This document shows positions 55,178 to 62,045 of a stretch of DNA of 64,000 bases, piece by piece. Position numbers and translations under genes: made by a program. The stretch covers positions 87,543-151,542 of the forward strand of contig JANQSG010000015.1 of the NCBI GenBank assembly GCA_028284185.1. Reading direction: 5' to 3'. Within the stretch, counting starts at the first letter, position 1. Each line of letters begins with the position of its first letter. The notes beneath the pieces are model-generated. The model had not been told where the DNA came from. It saw only the letters and a program-made list of their open reading frames with translations, and did no database searches. This DNA is from Kangiella sp. (lineage in GTDB: Bacteria; Pseudomonadota; Gammaproteobacteria; Enterobacterales; Kangiellaceae).

Positions 55178-55221
55178 TATTTTTATTATAATAGCCATAT
55201 TAAATTTAGTGTGGCTTTTTT

Positions 55222-55449
55222 ATGAGTGAAATATTAGAACTACAGCAGCAACTGGAAGAGTTGCAAACCAGGCTTGCTTTTCAAGACGATGCAATCGAAC
55301 AGCTAAATAAGGTTATTACCAAGCAGGATGCGATTATTCGTAAGATGGAAGAAAAATTTTTAGCGATAGGTGAAAAGCTGCAGGACATGCAAAGCCAGCT
55401 GCCTGATAAATCCTTTAATCCAGCTGATGAAATTCCGCCACATTATTAA
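55222..55449 (+). CDS. slyX: SlyX protein
   Basis: SlyX is a short coiled-coil protein of unknown function, often near slyD. The 75 residues form a heptad-rich helix (LQQQLEELQTRLAFQDDAIEQLNKVI) and end in the diagnostic EIPPHY. slyD is not adjacent; the gene lies 44 bp after the ABC permease. Confidence 0.92.
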   Translation: MSEILELQQQLEELQTRLAFQDDAIEQLNKVITKQDAIIRKMEEKFLAIGEKLQDMQSQLPDKSFNPADEIPPHY

Positions 55450-55524
55450 AAAGCACCTTAAGACTAAATTCATGCGTCTATGTTAAGATCGCCCGGATTA
55501 ACTCTTTTTAGCTAAGGAGGCTTT

Positions 55525-55710
55525 ATGAACAAGCAAAAAGTGAGAAATCCGGTGGCACGCAATCTTTATCAAAATCGAGGTGGTGTGCATGAGAAATCAA
55601 AAAAAGCCAAAAGGGCAGCGAGCAAACAAGAAACCAGAAGAAAAGTTTCGGCAGCCATGAAAGAAGTCATGGCAAGCCGCTCTTCTTTTTTAAGATTCTT
55701 CTTTAACTAA
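55525..55710 (+). CDS. Small basic conserved protein
   Basis: The 61-residue product is highly basic, with NPVARNLYQNRGGVHEKSKK near its start. It resembles short gammaproteobacterial proteins that begin with N-P-V/I-A-K and are annotated only as hypothetical. AAGGAGG lies 8 nt before the ATG. Its last 21 nt overlap the end of the convergent EamA gene. It may bind nucleic acid, judged only from charge. Confidence 0.75.
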   Translation: MNKQKVRNPVARNLYQNRGGVHEKSKKAKRAASKQETRRKVSAAMKEVMASRSSFLRFFFN

Positions 55711-56592
55711 GTCCTTTCGATTTACCACAAATAAATTACCAACACCAATCAGCACAATACCAATGGCAATTGGCCAGGTCCAAACAAAGCCTTCAAAAAA
55801 AGTTGAAATCAAAAGCGCAACCGCAGGAAACATAACCACTACATAAGTCGCTTTATGGATACCGATACGCCTTAATAAGGTTAAATAAGCACCAAAGGCT
55901 AATACCGAGCCGAATAAGGATAGATAAAGCATACTAATGCTATATGCTGGTGCTGTATCGTAGCTCAGTGTTTTATTTTGTACTAAGCCAATAAGCAAAC
56001 TTAATAAAGCACCATAACCCATGGCATAAGCATTCATTTGCATAACGGGTAATTGGTACTTTTGAGTTTGCACCGAAACCATATTACCAATAGAGGCGGC
56101 CAGTACCCCTATTAATGCTATAATAAGTCCATACAGGGTTTTATTTGCAAAACTAAAATCGCCAATATCTTTCCAGAAGATCAATAAGATTCCAACTAAG
56201 CCAATGACCGCACCAATAATCACTTCTTTGTTGATTGGTGTTTTAAAAAATAACCACGAATTAAAAATATTAACAATTAATACCGAAGAGAAGATCACTG
56301 ATGCCATAGCCGAAGTTAAGTACTCTTGAGCTTCATACACCATCAAATAATTAAGGCAAAAAAGCGTTAGCCCTAATAAAGCCATCCATAGGTGATGTTT
56401 AAGATTAAAATTCAGGTTGAGCTTTTTATAAAAACAGTAAGCAAATAACAATAGACTGGCTAAAGCAAAGCGATAAAAGCTGGAATACTCGTGTGGTACC
56501 ACGCCTAACTGATATTCAATAGTAAACCAGGTACTACCCCATACAATTACCGTGAAGATATAGAGGAATAAAGTGGAAGATAAAAATTTCAC
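55690..56592 (-). CDS. EamA-family (DMT) transporter
   Basis: The 300-residue protein has ten hydrophobic helices in two EamA repeats. The first begins IFTVIVWGSTWFTIEYQLG; the second includes IGNMVSVQTQKYQLPVMQMN. This drug/metabolite transporter family exports or imports varied small molecules, and the substrate is not predictable. The end overlaps the small basic gene on the other strand. Confidence 0.92.
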   Translation of the reverse strand: MKFLSSTLFLYIFTVIVWGSTWFTIEYQLGVVPHEYSSFYRFALASLLLFAYCFYKKLNLNFNLKHHLWMALLGLTLFCLNYLMVYEAQEYLTSAMASVIFSSVLIVNIFNSWLFFKTPINKEVIIGAVIGLVGILLIFWKDIGDFSFANKTLYGLIIALIGVLAASIGNMVSVQTQKYQLPVMQMNAYAMGYGALLSLLIGLVQNKTLSYDTAPAYSISMLYLSLFGSVLAFGAYLTLLRRIGIHKATYVVVMFPAVALLISTFFEGFVWTWPIAIGIVLIGVGNLFVVNRKDLVKEES

Positions 56593-56753
56593 AATAGCCA
56601 GAGCCAGAAAATAATAAGTTGATTGTATAGTGTTTTAAAATCGAATAATATAGTCAGCATTAATTGTAGCCGTTGGGAGAGGAGCAGTGAACATTTAATT
56701 ATTAATGCCAATTAAAAGGTCTTTTTTAATTCATTAATATAGGTTTACTGTTT

Positions 56754-57596
56754 ATGACTGCGATTACGCTTAAAAGTGTGTTCCAGCACTTTAAAAAACC
56801 AATTTCTTTTACTTTTTTGCTTACCACCTTAGAAAATTCCTTAGGGCTTTTACGTCCTTTATTGTTAGGTTTTGCCATTGATGCTCTTTTGGCTAAAGAG
56901 CTTAAATTCCTATTTGTTTACCTTGCTATTGAGCTGCTATTGTTGATAGTAGCCACTGGAAGAAGATTGTATGATACTCGTGCTTATGCTGGGATATATC
57001 GTAGTTTGGCATCGAATTTAGCCAGTCGCCAGAGGCAAAAGTCAGTAGGTACTGCCGTAATGGTCGCTAGAGCTGATATGCTACAAGAGTTGATTGATTT
57101 TTATGAACATGATTTACCAGCAACTTATTATTCGATATTTGGCGTTGTCGGTGGGCTTATTATTTTAACTTTAATTGATGTAGCTTTATTGTTTGCTTGT
57201 TTAGCGGTATTAGCTGTTATCACTATCATTTATGCTATTTCCTATCAGCGAATTTTCAAGCTTAATAGCTTGGTAAATAATGAGTTGGAAAGAAGGGTAA
57301 TCGCAATTGAAAAAGAACAATCTACCAGCATTAAAAGGCATTTCTTCAGGATTTGTAAATTTAGAATTCAATTGTCAGATAACGAAGCAATCAACTTTAG
57401 TATTATCGGTTTAGGACTGATGGTTTTAGTTGCTTTTGCATTATATTTTTCAGCGTTTGTGTTGCAGATGAGTGCAGGGACTATATTTTCGACTCTTACT
57501 TACATAGTACAATTTGCGGAAGCTATTGTTATCCTGCCTTTGGTATTTCAGCAAATGGTTAGATTAAAAGAAATTTCTACTCGTTTCACTGTTTGA
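56754..57596 (+). CDS. ABC transporter six-helix membrane-domain protein without an ATPase domain
   Basis: The 280-residue protein has six hydrophobic helices in the ABC exporter plan, with LLRPLLLGFAIDALLAKELK after helix 1 and a basic intracellular loop before helix 5. There is no nucleotide-binding domain in it or beside it. It resembles proteins annotated as ABC transporter six-transmembrane domain-containing protein. Its stop is 6 bp from the innermost boundary of the integron cassette array (57603), so it marks the array's left border. Confidence 0.82.
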   Translation: MTAITLKSVFQHFKKPISFTFLLTTLENSLGLLRPLLLGFAIDALLAKELKFLFVYLAIELLLLIVATGRRLYDTRAYAGIYRSLASNLASRQRQKSVGTAVMVARADMLQELIDFYEHDLPATYYSIFGVVGGLIILTLIDVALLFACLAVLAVITIIYAISYQRIFKLNSLVNNELERRVIAIEKEQSTSIKRHFFRICKFRIQLSDNEAINFSIIGLGLMVLVAFALYFSAFVLQMSAGTIFSTLTYIVQFAEAIVILPLVFQQMVRLKEISTRFTV

Positions 57597-57602
57597 TTTT
57601 TA

Positions 57603-57701
57603 TACTAACGCTTTGCTGAGGGGTGCATGAAGTGGCATGTATTGCGTCCCATGGAAGCCACGCTTTTTATGGTCGGAATAAATTTGAGCAACTTGTTAGG
57701 C
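57603..57701 (-). other. attC site 6 (after the HxlR gene)
   Basis: Minus-strand R'' is GCCTAAC (57701-57695) and R' is GTTAGTA (57609-57603), 99 bp in all. The ends pair as TAACAAGTTGCT with AGCAAAGCGTTA, and GTGGC/GCCAC pairs inside. R'' starts 17 nt after the HxlR stop. Confidence 0.82.
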
Positions 57702-57718
57702 AGTAACTACACTCTATA

Positions 57719-58060
57719 TTAATCATGCTTTTCTAGATTAAGTTCTGAATCTAAGGATTGAATCTGTTGAATAATTTTAATAAGTTTCTTACCTGACGAG
57801 GTTAATGAATATTCAGTGCGAGGTGGAACCTCTGGAAAGCTTTTCTTTTCAAGCAATCCATAGGATGTCAATTTGCGTAGCCGCTCGGAAAGTACTTTTT
57901 TAGAAATGCCATCAATACTACGCTCAAGGGCTCCAGGGCGATTAGTGCCGGAATTAATAGAGAGCAGGACAGATACCGACCATTTACAACCGACCACATC
58001 TTCAAGCTTGCGATAAACATTTACGCCGCGGGAGCTTATTTTTTTCTTCTTAGAATTCAT
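57719..58060 (-). CDS. HxlR-family transcriptional regulator (cassette 6)
   Basis: The 113-residue winged-helix protein has the HxlR pattern: CKWSVSVLLSINSGTNRPGALERSIDGISKKVLSERLRKL, then YGLLEKKSFPEVPPRTEYSLTSSGKKL. The Cys at VVGCKW is the usual HxlR position and may sense redox state or electrophiles. It is divergent from the redox-protein gene at 58181 and probably controls it. It is the only gene of this cassette in array orientation. Confidence 0.9.
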   Translation of the reverse strand: MNSKKKKISSRGVNVYRKLEDVVGCKWSVSVLLSINSGTNRPGALERSIDGISKKVLSERLRKLTSYGLLEKKSFPEVPPRTEYSLTSSGKKLIKIIQQIQSLDSELNLEKHD

Positions 58061-58076
58061 GAAGATTCACCAGAAA

Positions 58077-58160
58077 GTGCCTATGGCACCTTTTTGTTCC
58101 TACTTTTTTACAAGCAACAAAAACGCTACTGTTAGGTTGTGCGCACAATTTCATTATAAC
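58077..58160 (+). promoter_or_regulatory. Divergent promoter region with palindromic operators in cassette 6
   Basis: TTGTGCGCACAA (58137-58148) is a perfect 12-bp palindrome lying just before TATAAC (58155-58160), the likely -10 for the rightward operon. A second palindrome GTGCC-TAT-GGCAC lies at about 58077-58089 near the HxlR start. Either may bind the HxlR protein. Confidence 0.55.
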
Positions 58161-58180
58161 CTATCACTTGGAGAAACATT

Positions 58181-58426
58181 ATGAAAGCAAAAGCTGTTTT
58201 TTACCACGCTGGCTGTCCTGTTTGTGTAGCAGCTGAAGACAAAGTGGCCAGCGCGATAGATACGTCTAAATATGATGTGGAAATTGTACATCTGGGAAAT
58301 GACAAGTCTCGTATCGCAGATGCTGAATCGGCAGGTGTCCAGTCTGTCCCTGCACTGCTTCTGGACGGAGTGCCTTTTCATATCAATTTTGGCGCATCAC
58401 TTGCTGACGTAAAGGGAGGTGCTTAA
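58181..58426 (+). CDS. Small glutaredoxin/thioredoxin-fold protein (cassette 6)
   Basis: The 81-residue protein begins KAKAVFYHAGCPVCVAAED, placing a CPVC redox motif at Cys12-Cys15 after a first beta strand. VPALLLDGVPFHINFG supplies the conserved cis-Pro segment. There is no signal peptide. It overlaps the next gene as TAATG, with GGGAGGTG as the next ribosome-binding site. Pairing with an HxlR regulator suggests a thiol or electrophile response. Confidence 0.82.
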   Translation: MKAKAVFYHAGCPVCVAAEDKVASAIDTSKYDVEIVHLGNDKSRIADAESAGVQSVPALLLDGVPFHINFGASLADVKGGA

Positions 58427-59169
58427 TGTTAAAGTTCTCACTTATTGCAGCATTTATAACTGCCAGTATTTCACTCACTGCTTGTGCACATGAGCGCCAT
58501 TCTGGCGGAATCCAGGCAACAAAAAGCAAGAATATACTGGCACCTTTTGACATAATTCATACCAAAATCACGTCCAAAGGAAATGTTGCTACATTTCACA
58601 TGTCTGTTTCAGGCAAAGCTGGTACAAGCAAGCCAACGCCTACAGGGCAGTTAGCTGGTAGTCATGTATTCTCATATGTATGGCCAACTTCAATCGATAG
58701 TTATGAGGTCGGGTTTGATAGCAAGGCCGGAATTTTAGCGTTAGCAGTAACCTCTCATCCTGATTTTGACGATACACCGCTGTTTGATGAAAACGGCGAT
58801 GGGAATACCACAAATGACGGAAATGTATGGCACAGTCATTGGGTAGTACTACAACCGAATAAACAATGTGGAAAGGGCGCTTTAGGTGTTGTTGATATAC
58901 CTGAGGGCGCTAAGCCAAGGTTGCCAAAGACTTGGCCGGGCTTTCCTATCCTGTTGGACAGCCCTGGCTGGAATCCTGTGTTTGATTCAGAGACTGTAGA
59001 GGTTCGTGTGCCTTTTGATGACATTGGCGTTATAAAAGACACGACCTTTGATGGTGTTACGGCTGGACTTCGAGTGAATCAGAGTGTCCACGCGCCATTA
59101 CTCTGTGTGGTTGACGTGATGGATATTGCGTCCGGTGATTTAAGTTTGCCGGGGCAAATTAACAAATAA
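58426..59169 (+). CDS. Predicted lipoprotein with a beta-rich domain (cassette 6)
   Basis: The 247-residue protein has a lipobox (SLTAC, Cys20). The mature part has an early His/Gln/Lys stretch, then VFSYVWPTSIDSYEVGFD, DENGDGNTTNDGNVWHSHW (an acidic, possibly metal-binding stretch followed by two His) and a late VNQSVHAPLLCVVDV. The family is not recognised by name. It is translated together with the CPVC protein and ends before a terminator-like hairpin. Confidence 0.78.
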   Translation: MLKFSLIAAFITASISLTACAHERHSGGIQATKSKNILAPFDIIHTKITSKGNVATFHMSVSGKAGTSKPTPTGQLAGSHVFSYVWPTSIDSYEVGFDSKAGILALAVTSHPDFDDTPLFDENGDGNTTNDGNVWHSHWVVLQPNKQCGKGALGVVDIPEGAKPRLPKTWPGFPILLDSPGWNPVFDSETVEVRVPFDDIGVIKDTTFDGVTAGLRVNQSVHAPLLCVVDVMDIASGDLSLPGQINK

Positions 59170-59188
59170 CAGCATTTTAAAGTTTGCA

Positions 59189-59230
59189 GCCTCCATATTT
59201 TGATTTACGTCTAAATGTGGAGGCTTGTAT
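59189..59230 (+). terminator. Terminator of the cassette 6 rightward operon
   Basis: GCCTCCATATTT (59189-59200) pairs over 12 bp (one G-U) with AAATGTGGAGGC (59213-59224). TTGTATTAT follows. The T tract is imperfect, so termination may be partial. Confidence 0.65.
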
Positions 59231-59242
59231 TATATAACGCGA

Positions 59243-59294
59243 AGCTAACCCGGCAAATTGCGAGCAAGTCTGCGAGTAATTTGTCGGGTTGAAC
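59243..59294 (-). other. attC site 5 (after the HEPN-like gene)
   Basis: On the minus strand R'' is GTTCAAC (59294-59288) and R' is GTTAGCT (59249-59243). Arms CAACCCG and CAAATT pair with AATTTG and CGGGTTAG. A second GTTATAT box lies just outside at 59239-59233, so the exact boundary is uncertain. The site starts 7 nt after the upstream stop. Confidence 0.72.
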
Positions 59295-59300
59295 GTTTTA

Positions 59301-59843
59301 TTATAGGTCATCACTACGAACCCTAACATTTGCAAACGCTTCAACAAACAGCTCTTGTAATTCTGGTGGTGTAATAATAAGCCATGTGCAAGCGATAGTT
59401 GTAAATGCTTCGATCTTGTCTACAGGACTTTCAAATTCAGCAGTTGGTCGAATTGCACTCACAATGTCATTAATAGGTCCCAAATCATTCATTGAAACAT
59501 TCGCATCTATCCTATGCCCAAACTTATTTCGAATAGCATTTAATTTCTGTATGCCTGGCTTTACAAACGCTACAGCATTAGCAGCCGTGGGTAACAACTT
59601 GGCTTTTTGTGCAAAAGTTAATCTCACGCTGTCGAAATTATCAATTCCATAATGACCGGTGAGAAATCGGTCCATATACGATTCGATAATTAAGTGGCTC
59701 TTCAGTATTCGTCCAAGTTCATCATGCTCTCTACTGAGCAGTGCTTTGAAACGTTCATTTTCAGCTTCAAAATTCTTATCGAATTCTTCCATGTGTGGGC
59801 GCAATATTTCAGCAGCTTCTTCGATTCCTTCTATTTCCCGCAT
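59301..59843 (-). CDS. HEPN-like helical protein (cassette 5)
   Basis: The 180-residue, mainly helical cytoplasmic protein carries LNAIRNKFGHRID at residues 101-113. RNKFGH (Arg105, His110) fits the RNxxxH motif of HEPN-type ribonucleases and DUF4145-like proteins. The preceding segments (LKSHLIIESYMDRFL, LTFAQKAKLLP) also match this group. It may be a stand-alone effector or a scaffold. No obvious antitoxin lies in the same cassette. The ATG is 9 nt after AGGT in the degenerate cassette boundary, which may act as ribosome-binding site. Confidence 0.75.
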   Translation of the reverse strand: MREIEGIEEAAEILRPHMEEFDKNFEAENERFKALLSREHDELGRILKSHLIIESYMDRFLTGHYGIDNFDSVRLTFAQKAKLLPTAANAVAFVKPGIQKLNAIRNKFGHRIDANVSMNDLGPINDIVSAIRPTAEFESPVDKIEAFTTIACTWLIITPPELQELFVEAFANVRVRSDDL

Positions 59844-59852
59844 GCTTCCATT

Positions 59853-59927
59853 ACCTATGCCGCCAGCAGGGGCCGAAACCAGAGCGAAGCGGCGGTTTTT
59901 TGGTCCCTCTGGCTGGCCTTGTTAGAT
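59853..59927 (-). other. attC site 4 with a degraded R' box
   Basis: On the minus strand R'' is ATCTAAC (59927-59921). The stem GGCCAGC/GCTGGCGGC and inner GGGACC/GGTTTC pairs are present. The R' position reads CATAGGT instead of the GTTAGGT-like form expected, so the GTT recombination triplet is lost. The R'' box is complementary to the start box of cassette 4. Confidence 0.72.
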
Positions 59928-60422
59928 TTAGTCATACAGCAACATGGTGTACTTTTGTTCGTAAAGAGACTCATATGTTATTTTAAGTTGCAACCTATTA
60001 ATGATGGTGTTCATTTCTTCTCTTGATGGCCAATCTTTCTCAAAATTAACTTTGAATATTCTCATTGAATCACCAACTTTCATGAGGTGGTTTTTCCCTA
60101 AAAATCCGTGCTCAATAGAATAGGAGTAACCTTCAAGTAAAGTTTCAATTGCCTGTTTTACAGGTTTATAGCGATCTCCAGAAACATCGACATTATCTAG
60201 AAAAACAGCGAACGACATTATTCTTGCAGGCCCCATTCCATTGTTGTGAACAAGCAGTTCAAACTCACCATTTTTGTGCCATTCATTGTAGATCGTAGTA
60301 AGAAATGGCCTGGTTGATAGCTTGTTATATCTTATTCCCACGCGTCCTTGCCATACTGCGAGTCCTAAGGCGCACAAAGCAATAAATGTGCTAATTATCG
60401 ATATGTATATTTCAGGCTTCAT
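59928..60422 (-). CDS. Membrane-anchored protein of unknown function (cassette 4)
   Basis: The 164-residue protein has a single N-terminal helix (ISIISTFIALCALGLAVW) and then GRVGIRYNKLSTRPFLTTIY, with a beta-rich cytoplasmic or periplasmic domain. The N-terminal pattern is common in hypothetical cassette proteins. No domain is recognised. The ATG lies 4 nt after the R' box of attC 3, leaving no room for a strong ribosome-binding site, and the stop lies directly before the R'' box of attC 4. Confidence 0.78.
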   Translation of the reverse strand: MKPEIYISIISTFIALCALGLAVWQGRVGIRYNKLSTRPFLTTIYNEWHKNGEFELLVHNNGMGPARIMSFAVFLDNVDVSGDRYKPVKQAIETLLEGYSYSIEHGFLGKNHLMKVGDSMRIFKVNFEKDWPSREEMNTIINRLQLKITYESLYEQKYTMLLYD

Positions 60423-60426
60423 AGAA

Positions 60427-60481
60427 ATCTAACGCCGCCAGAACCTGCGCCGTAGGCGTCAGGTTGCTGGCTTTGTTATAC
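60427..60481 (-). other. attC site 3 (after the cassette 3 lipoprotein gene)
   Basis: On the minus strand R'' is GTATAAC (60481-60475) and R' is GTTAGAT (60433-60427), 55 bp. GCCAG plus AACCTG pairs with CAGGTT plus CTGGC, giving a compact textbook hairpin. R'' begins 1 nt after a stop codon. Confidence 0.88.
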
Positions 60482-60482
60482 A

Positions 60483-60911
60483 TTATTGTCCAAGGTTTAG
60501 ATCAAGTGGCTTATTAAGATCTGGAACTCCGTCTACTATCGGAAATAATATGGACTTTGGTTTGCAAGCAGGGCTAGCTCCATCTAAAAGAACGCCTGCT
60601 GTTTTTAAACCTGCTATGGATGTTAATGTTTCTGGTATTTTACTATCAGAAGTCTGACCGACTTTCGTTAGCAACCCATTTGAAAATTCAGCAGACAAAG
60701 CTGATGAACCGTACCCAGAGCTAAAATCAAGATGTCGCTTTTTACCTGGTAATGACACTACGGATGCAGAGCTAATACATTTGTCAGTAACTGAATAAAA
60801 CAAATATGGTAGCGGCTCGTAATAGACCGCACCATCCTCGTCGGCATCGAAGTCGACATTCGCACAGCCTACGATTATTGAGGTCATTAATAAAATTGAT
60901 GCTATTTTCAT
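60483..60911 (-). CDS. Small lipoprotein, second gene of cassette 3
   Basis: The 142-residue lipoprotein has a lipobox (SIIVGC, Cys16) and a mature part with two Cys (DKCISSASVV and SPACKPKSILFP). No family is recognised. ATG 60911 has GGAG 9 nt upstream; a GTG at 60926, 2 bp after the preceding stop, is an alternative. Tight coupling to the 125-aa gene suggests the two act together, possibly as an effector and its membrane partner. Confidence 0.75.
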   Translation of the reverse strand: MKIASILLMTSIIVGCANVDFDADEDGAVYYEPLPYLFYSVTDKCISSASVVSLPGKKRHLDFSSGYGSSALSAEFSNGLLTKVGQTSDSKIPETLTSIAGLKTAGVLLDGASPACKPKSILFPIVDGVPDLNKPLDLNLGQ

Positions 60912-60928
60912 CCTCTTGATCTCCACTT

Positions 60929-61306
60929 TTAAGTCCGATAATTGGAAAGCAATTTTTTAGCGCCTTTGCTACCACCACACTGACCGACGACTTTAATGTA
61001 GCGTGCGGTACTTTTCTTAACCCACTTTTTTAAATTTCCGCATCCATAATTGGACGAGCCTCCGGGCTCTCCCGGTCTCGGGCCTCTATAGTAATGTACT
61101 TTGTCACCACTAAATGTAACTCGATTCCCATAACGTCCCCACTTTCCAACAGCCATGACACCTTCGGCGTCAGAATCCATTTCTGAGTCTTCATCACCGG
61201 GATTGGCTTCAATTTCAGCCAAGAATTCTTCAGTAATGTAATCCAAGTCTGATTCAGGTACACCTAGATTTTTTGCGGTTTCTTTTTTTACGTCTTTTAC
61301 ATTCAT
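60929..61306 (-). CDS. 125-aa protein with acidic leader-like N-terminus and Gly/Cys-rich C-terminus (cassette 3)
   Basis: The N-terminal 50 residues are acidic and helical (DVKKETAKNLGVPESDLDYI, then ANPGDEDSEMDSDAEG). The C-terminal 75 residues are basic and rich in Gly, Tyr and Lys, with two Cys (NYGCGNLKKW and GQCGGSKGAKK). The abrupt change at about residue 49 resembles a leader-core division as in secreted bacteriocin-like or RiPP precursors. No modifying enzyme is nearby. GGAGAG lies 6 nt before the ATG. A lipoprotein gene follows at once. Confidence 0.75.
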   Translation of the reverse strand: MNVKDVKKETAKNLGVPESDLDYITEEFLAEIEANPGDEDSEMDSDAEGVMAVGKWGRYGNRVTFSGDKVHYYRGPRPGEPGGSSNYGCGNLKKWVKKSTARYIKVVGQCGGSKGAKKLLSNYRT

Positions 61307-61335
61307 ATCGTCTCTCCATTGATCTTCAGTTTTAT

Positions 61336-61362
61336 TTCATGCGGTTGATCAGGCCGCATGAA
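61336..61362. promoter_or_regulatory. Nine-base perfect inverted repeat upstream of the 125-aa gene
   Basis: TTCATGCGG (61336-61344) and CCGCATGAA (61354-61362) are separated by 9 bp, 30 bp upstream of the 125-aa start. It could be an operator or a leader hairpin. A possible TTATAT -10 lies just upstream on the minus strand. Confidence 0.45.
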
Positions 61363-61381
61363 TACTGCGATATAATTTTAT

Positions 61382-61464
61382 GTATAACGCCGTGGTAAAC
61401 GGCGACGCCTTGTGTCGTCCGGTGCAAGCTAAAGGCCGAAGCGTAATTGACCACCTTGTTATAC
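61382..61464 (-). other. attC site 2
   Basis: On the minus strand R'' is GTATAAC (61464-61458) and R' is GTTATAC (61388-61382), 83 bp. TATAACAAGGTGGT pairs with ACCACGGCGTTATA, and the centre is GC-rich and palindromic. It ends the ORF-less cassette 2. Confidence 0.88.
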
Positions 61465-61656
61465 GGTGACACGAGTTACTTGCAAGTTAACGTTGCGAGC
61501 GCACACGCGACCCGTAGTTAAAAAAGGGGTTAGAAGGGCTTAGCTTACTGCCACCAAATTAAGAACACTTAACTACCTGTAACCTTGTTCTTTTCTATTA
61601 GCACATCTTAGCAAAAATACTGTACTTGGTGAACCACTTTATTTGTTGTTAGCGCC
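61465..61656. other. ORF-less body of integron cassette 2
   Basis: The 192 bp between attC 1 and attC 2 contain no frame of useful length on either strand. A 7-bp inverted repeat AAGAACA/TGTTCTT with an 18-bp spacer lies at about 61561-61592. It may carry a promoter, a small RNA or a decayed gene. Confidence 0.6.
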
Positions 61657-61737
61657 GTATAACGCCCACATAAGAGGCGGAGCGTCAGCGACGTCCAGCG
61701 CAACGAAGTGGAGCGGTTTTTAATGTGCTTGTTAGGT
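61657..61737 (-). other. attC site 1
   Basis: On the minus strand R'' is ACCTAAC (61737-61731) and R' is GTTATAC (61663-61657), 81 bp. CTAACAAGCACATTAA pairs with TTATGTGGGCGTTA, and the centre (CGCTCCACTTCG to GACGCTCCG) is self-complementary. R'' starts 4 nt after the upstream stop codon. Confidence 0.88.
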
Positions 61738-61741
61738 GGTT

Positions 61742-62035
61742 TTATCTCAATTTTTTCCAAAGTAGATTACCAAAATAATAGATTAAAAAGCATATAGGAG
61801 CAGCAAACAAAATGACAAATCCTAAATACAGAGGCATGAATGATTGCCCCCATACACATGCTTCTGATGAACTACTTTTATAACAATCAACTGCTACCCA
61901 AACTATTGGAAATAATGATATTAAAAAGACGATTATCCCAAAAGGCTTATACGATTTTTGCTTTATGACTATATACAGTGACAAGCAAAATACCGAGAAA
62001 ATTAAGAGCGACCAAAAAACTAAGGCTCCATCCAC
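61742..62035 (-). CDS. Small membrane protein (cassette 1)
   Basis: The 97-residue protein has three hydrophobic helices, near residues 5-24, 31-51 and 66-90, and two Cys in the loop (VDCYKSSSSEACVWG). No family is recognised. The ATG lies only 10 nt after the cassette boundary. The AGGTG of the boundary box (GTTAGGTG) is 9 nt upstream and may serve as ribosome-binding site. Confidence 0.78.
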   Translation of the reverse strand: MDGALVFWSLLIFSVFCLSLYIVIKQKSYKPFGIIVFLISLFPIVWVAVDCYKSSSSEACVWGQSFMPLYLGFVILFAAPICFLIYYFGNLLWKKLR

Positions 62036-62045
62036 AATTCAATAC

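Noticed and set aside
59386..60026. Plus-strand frames opposite the cassette 4 and 5 genes
   Set aside because: They lie antisense to better-supported genes whose stop codons abut attC sites, cross an attC themselves, and show no domain.
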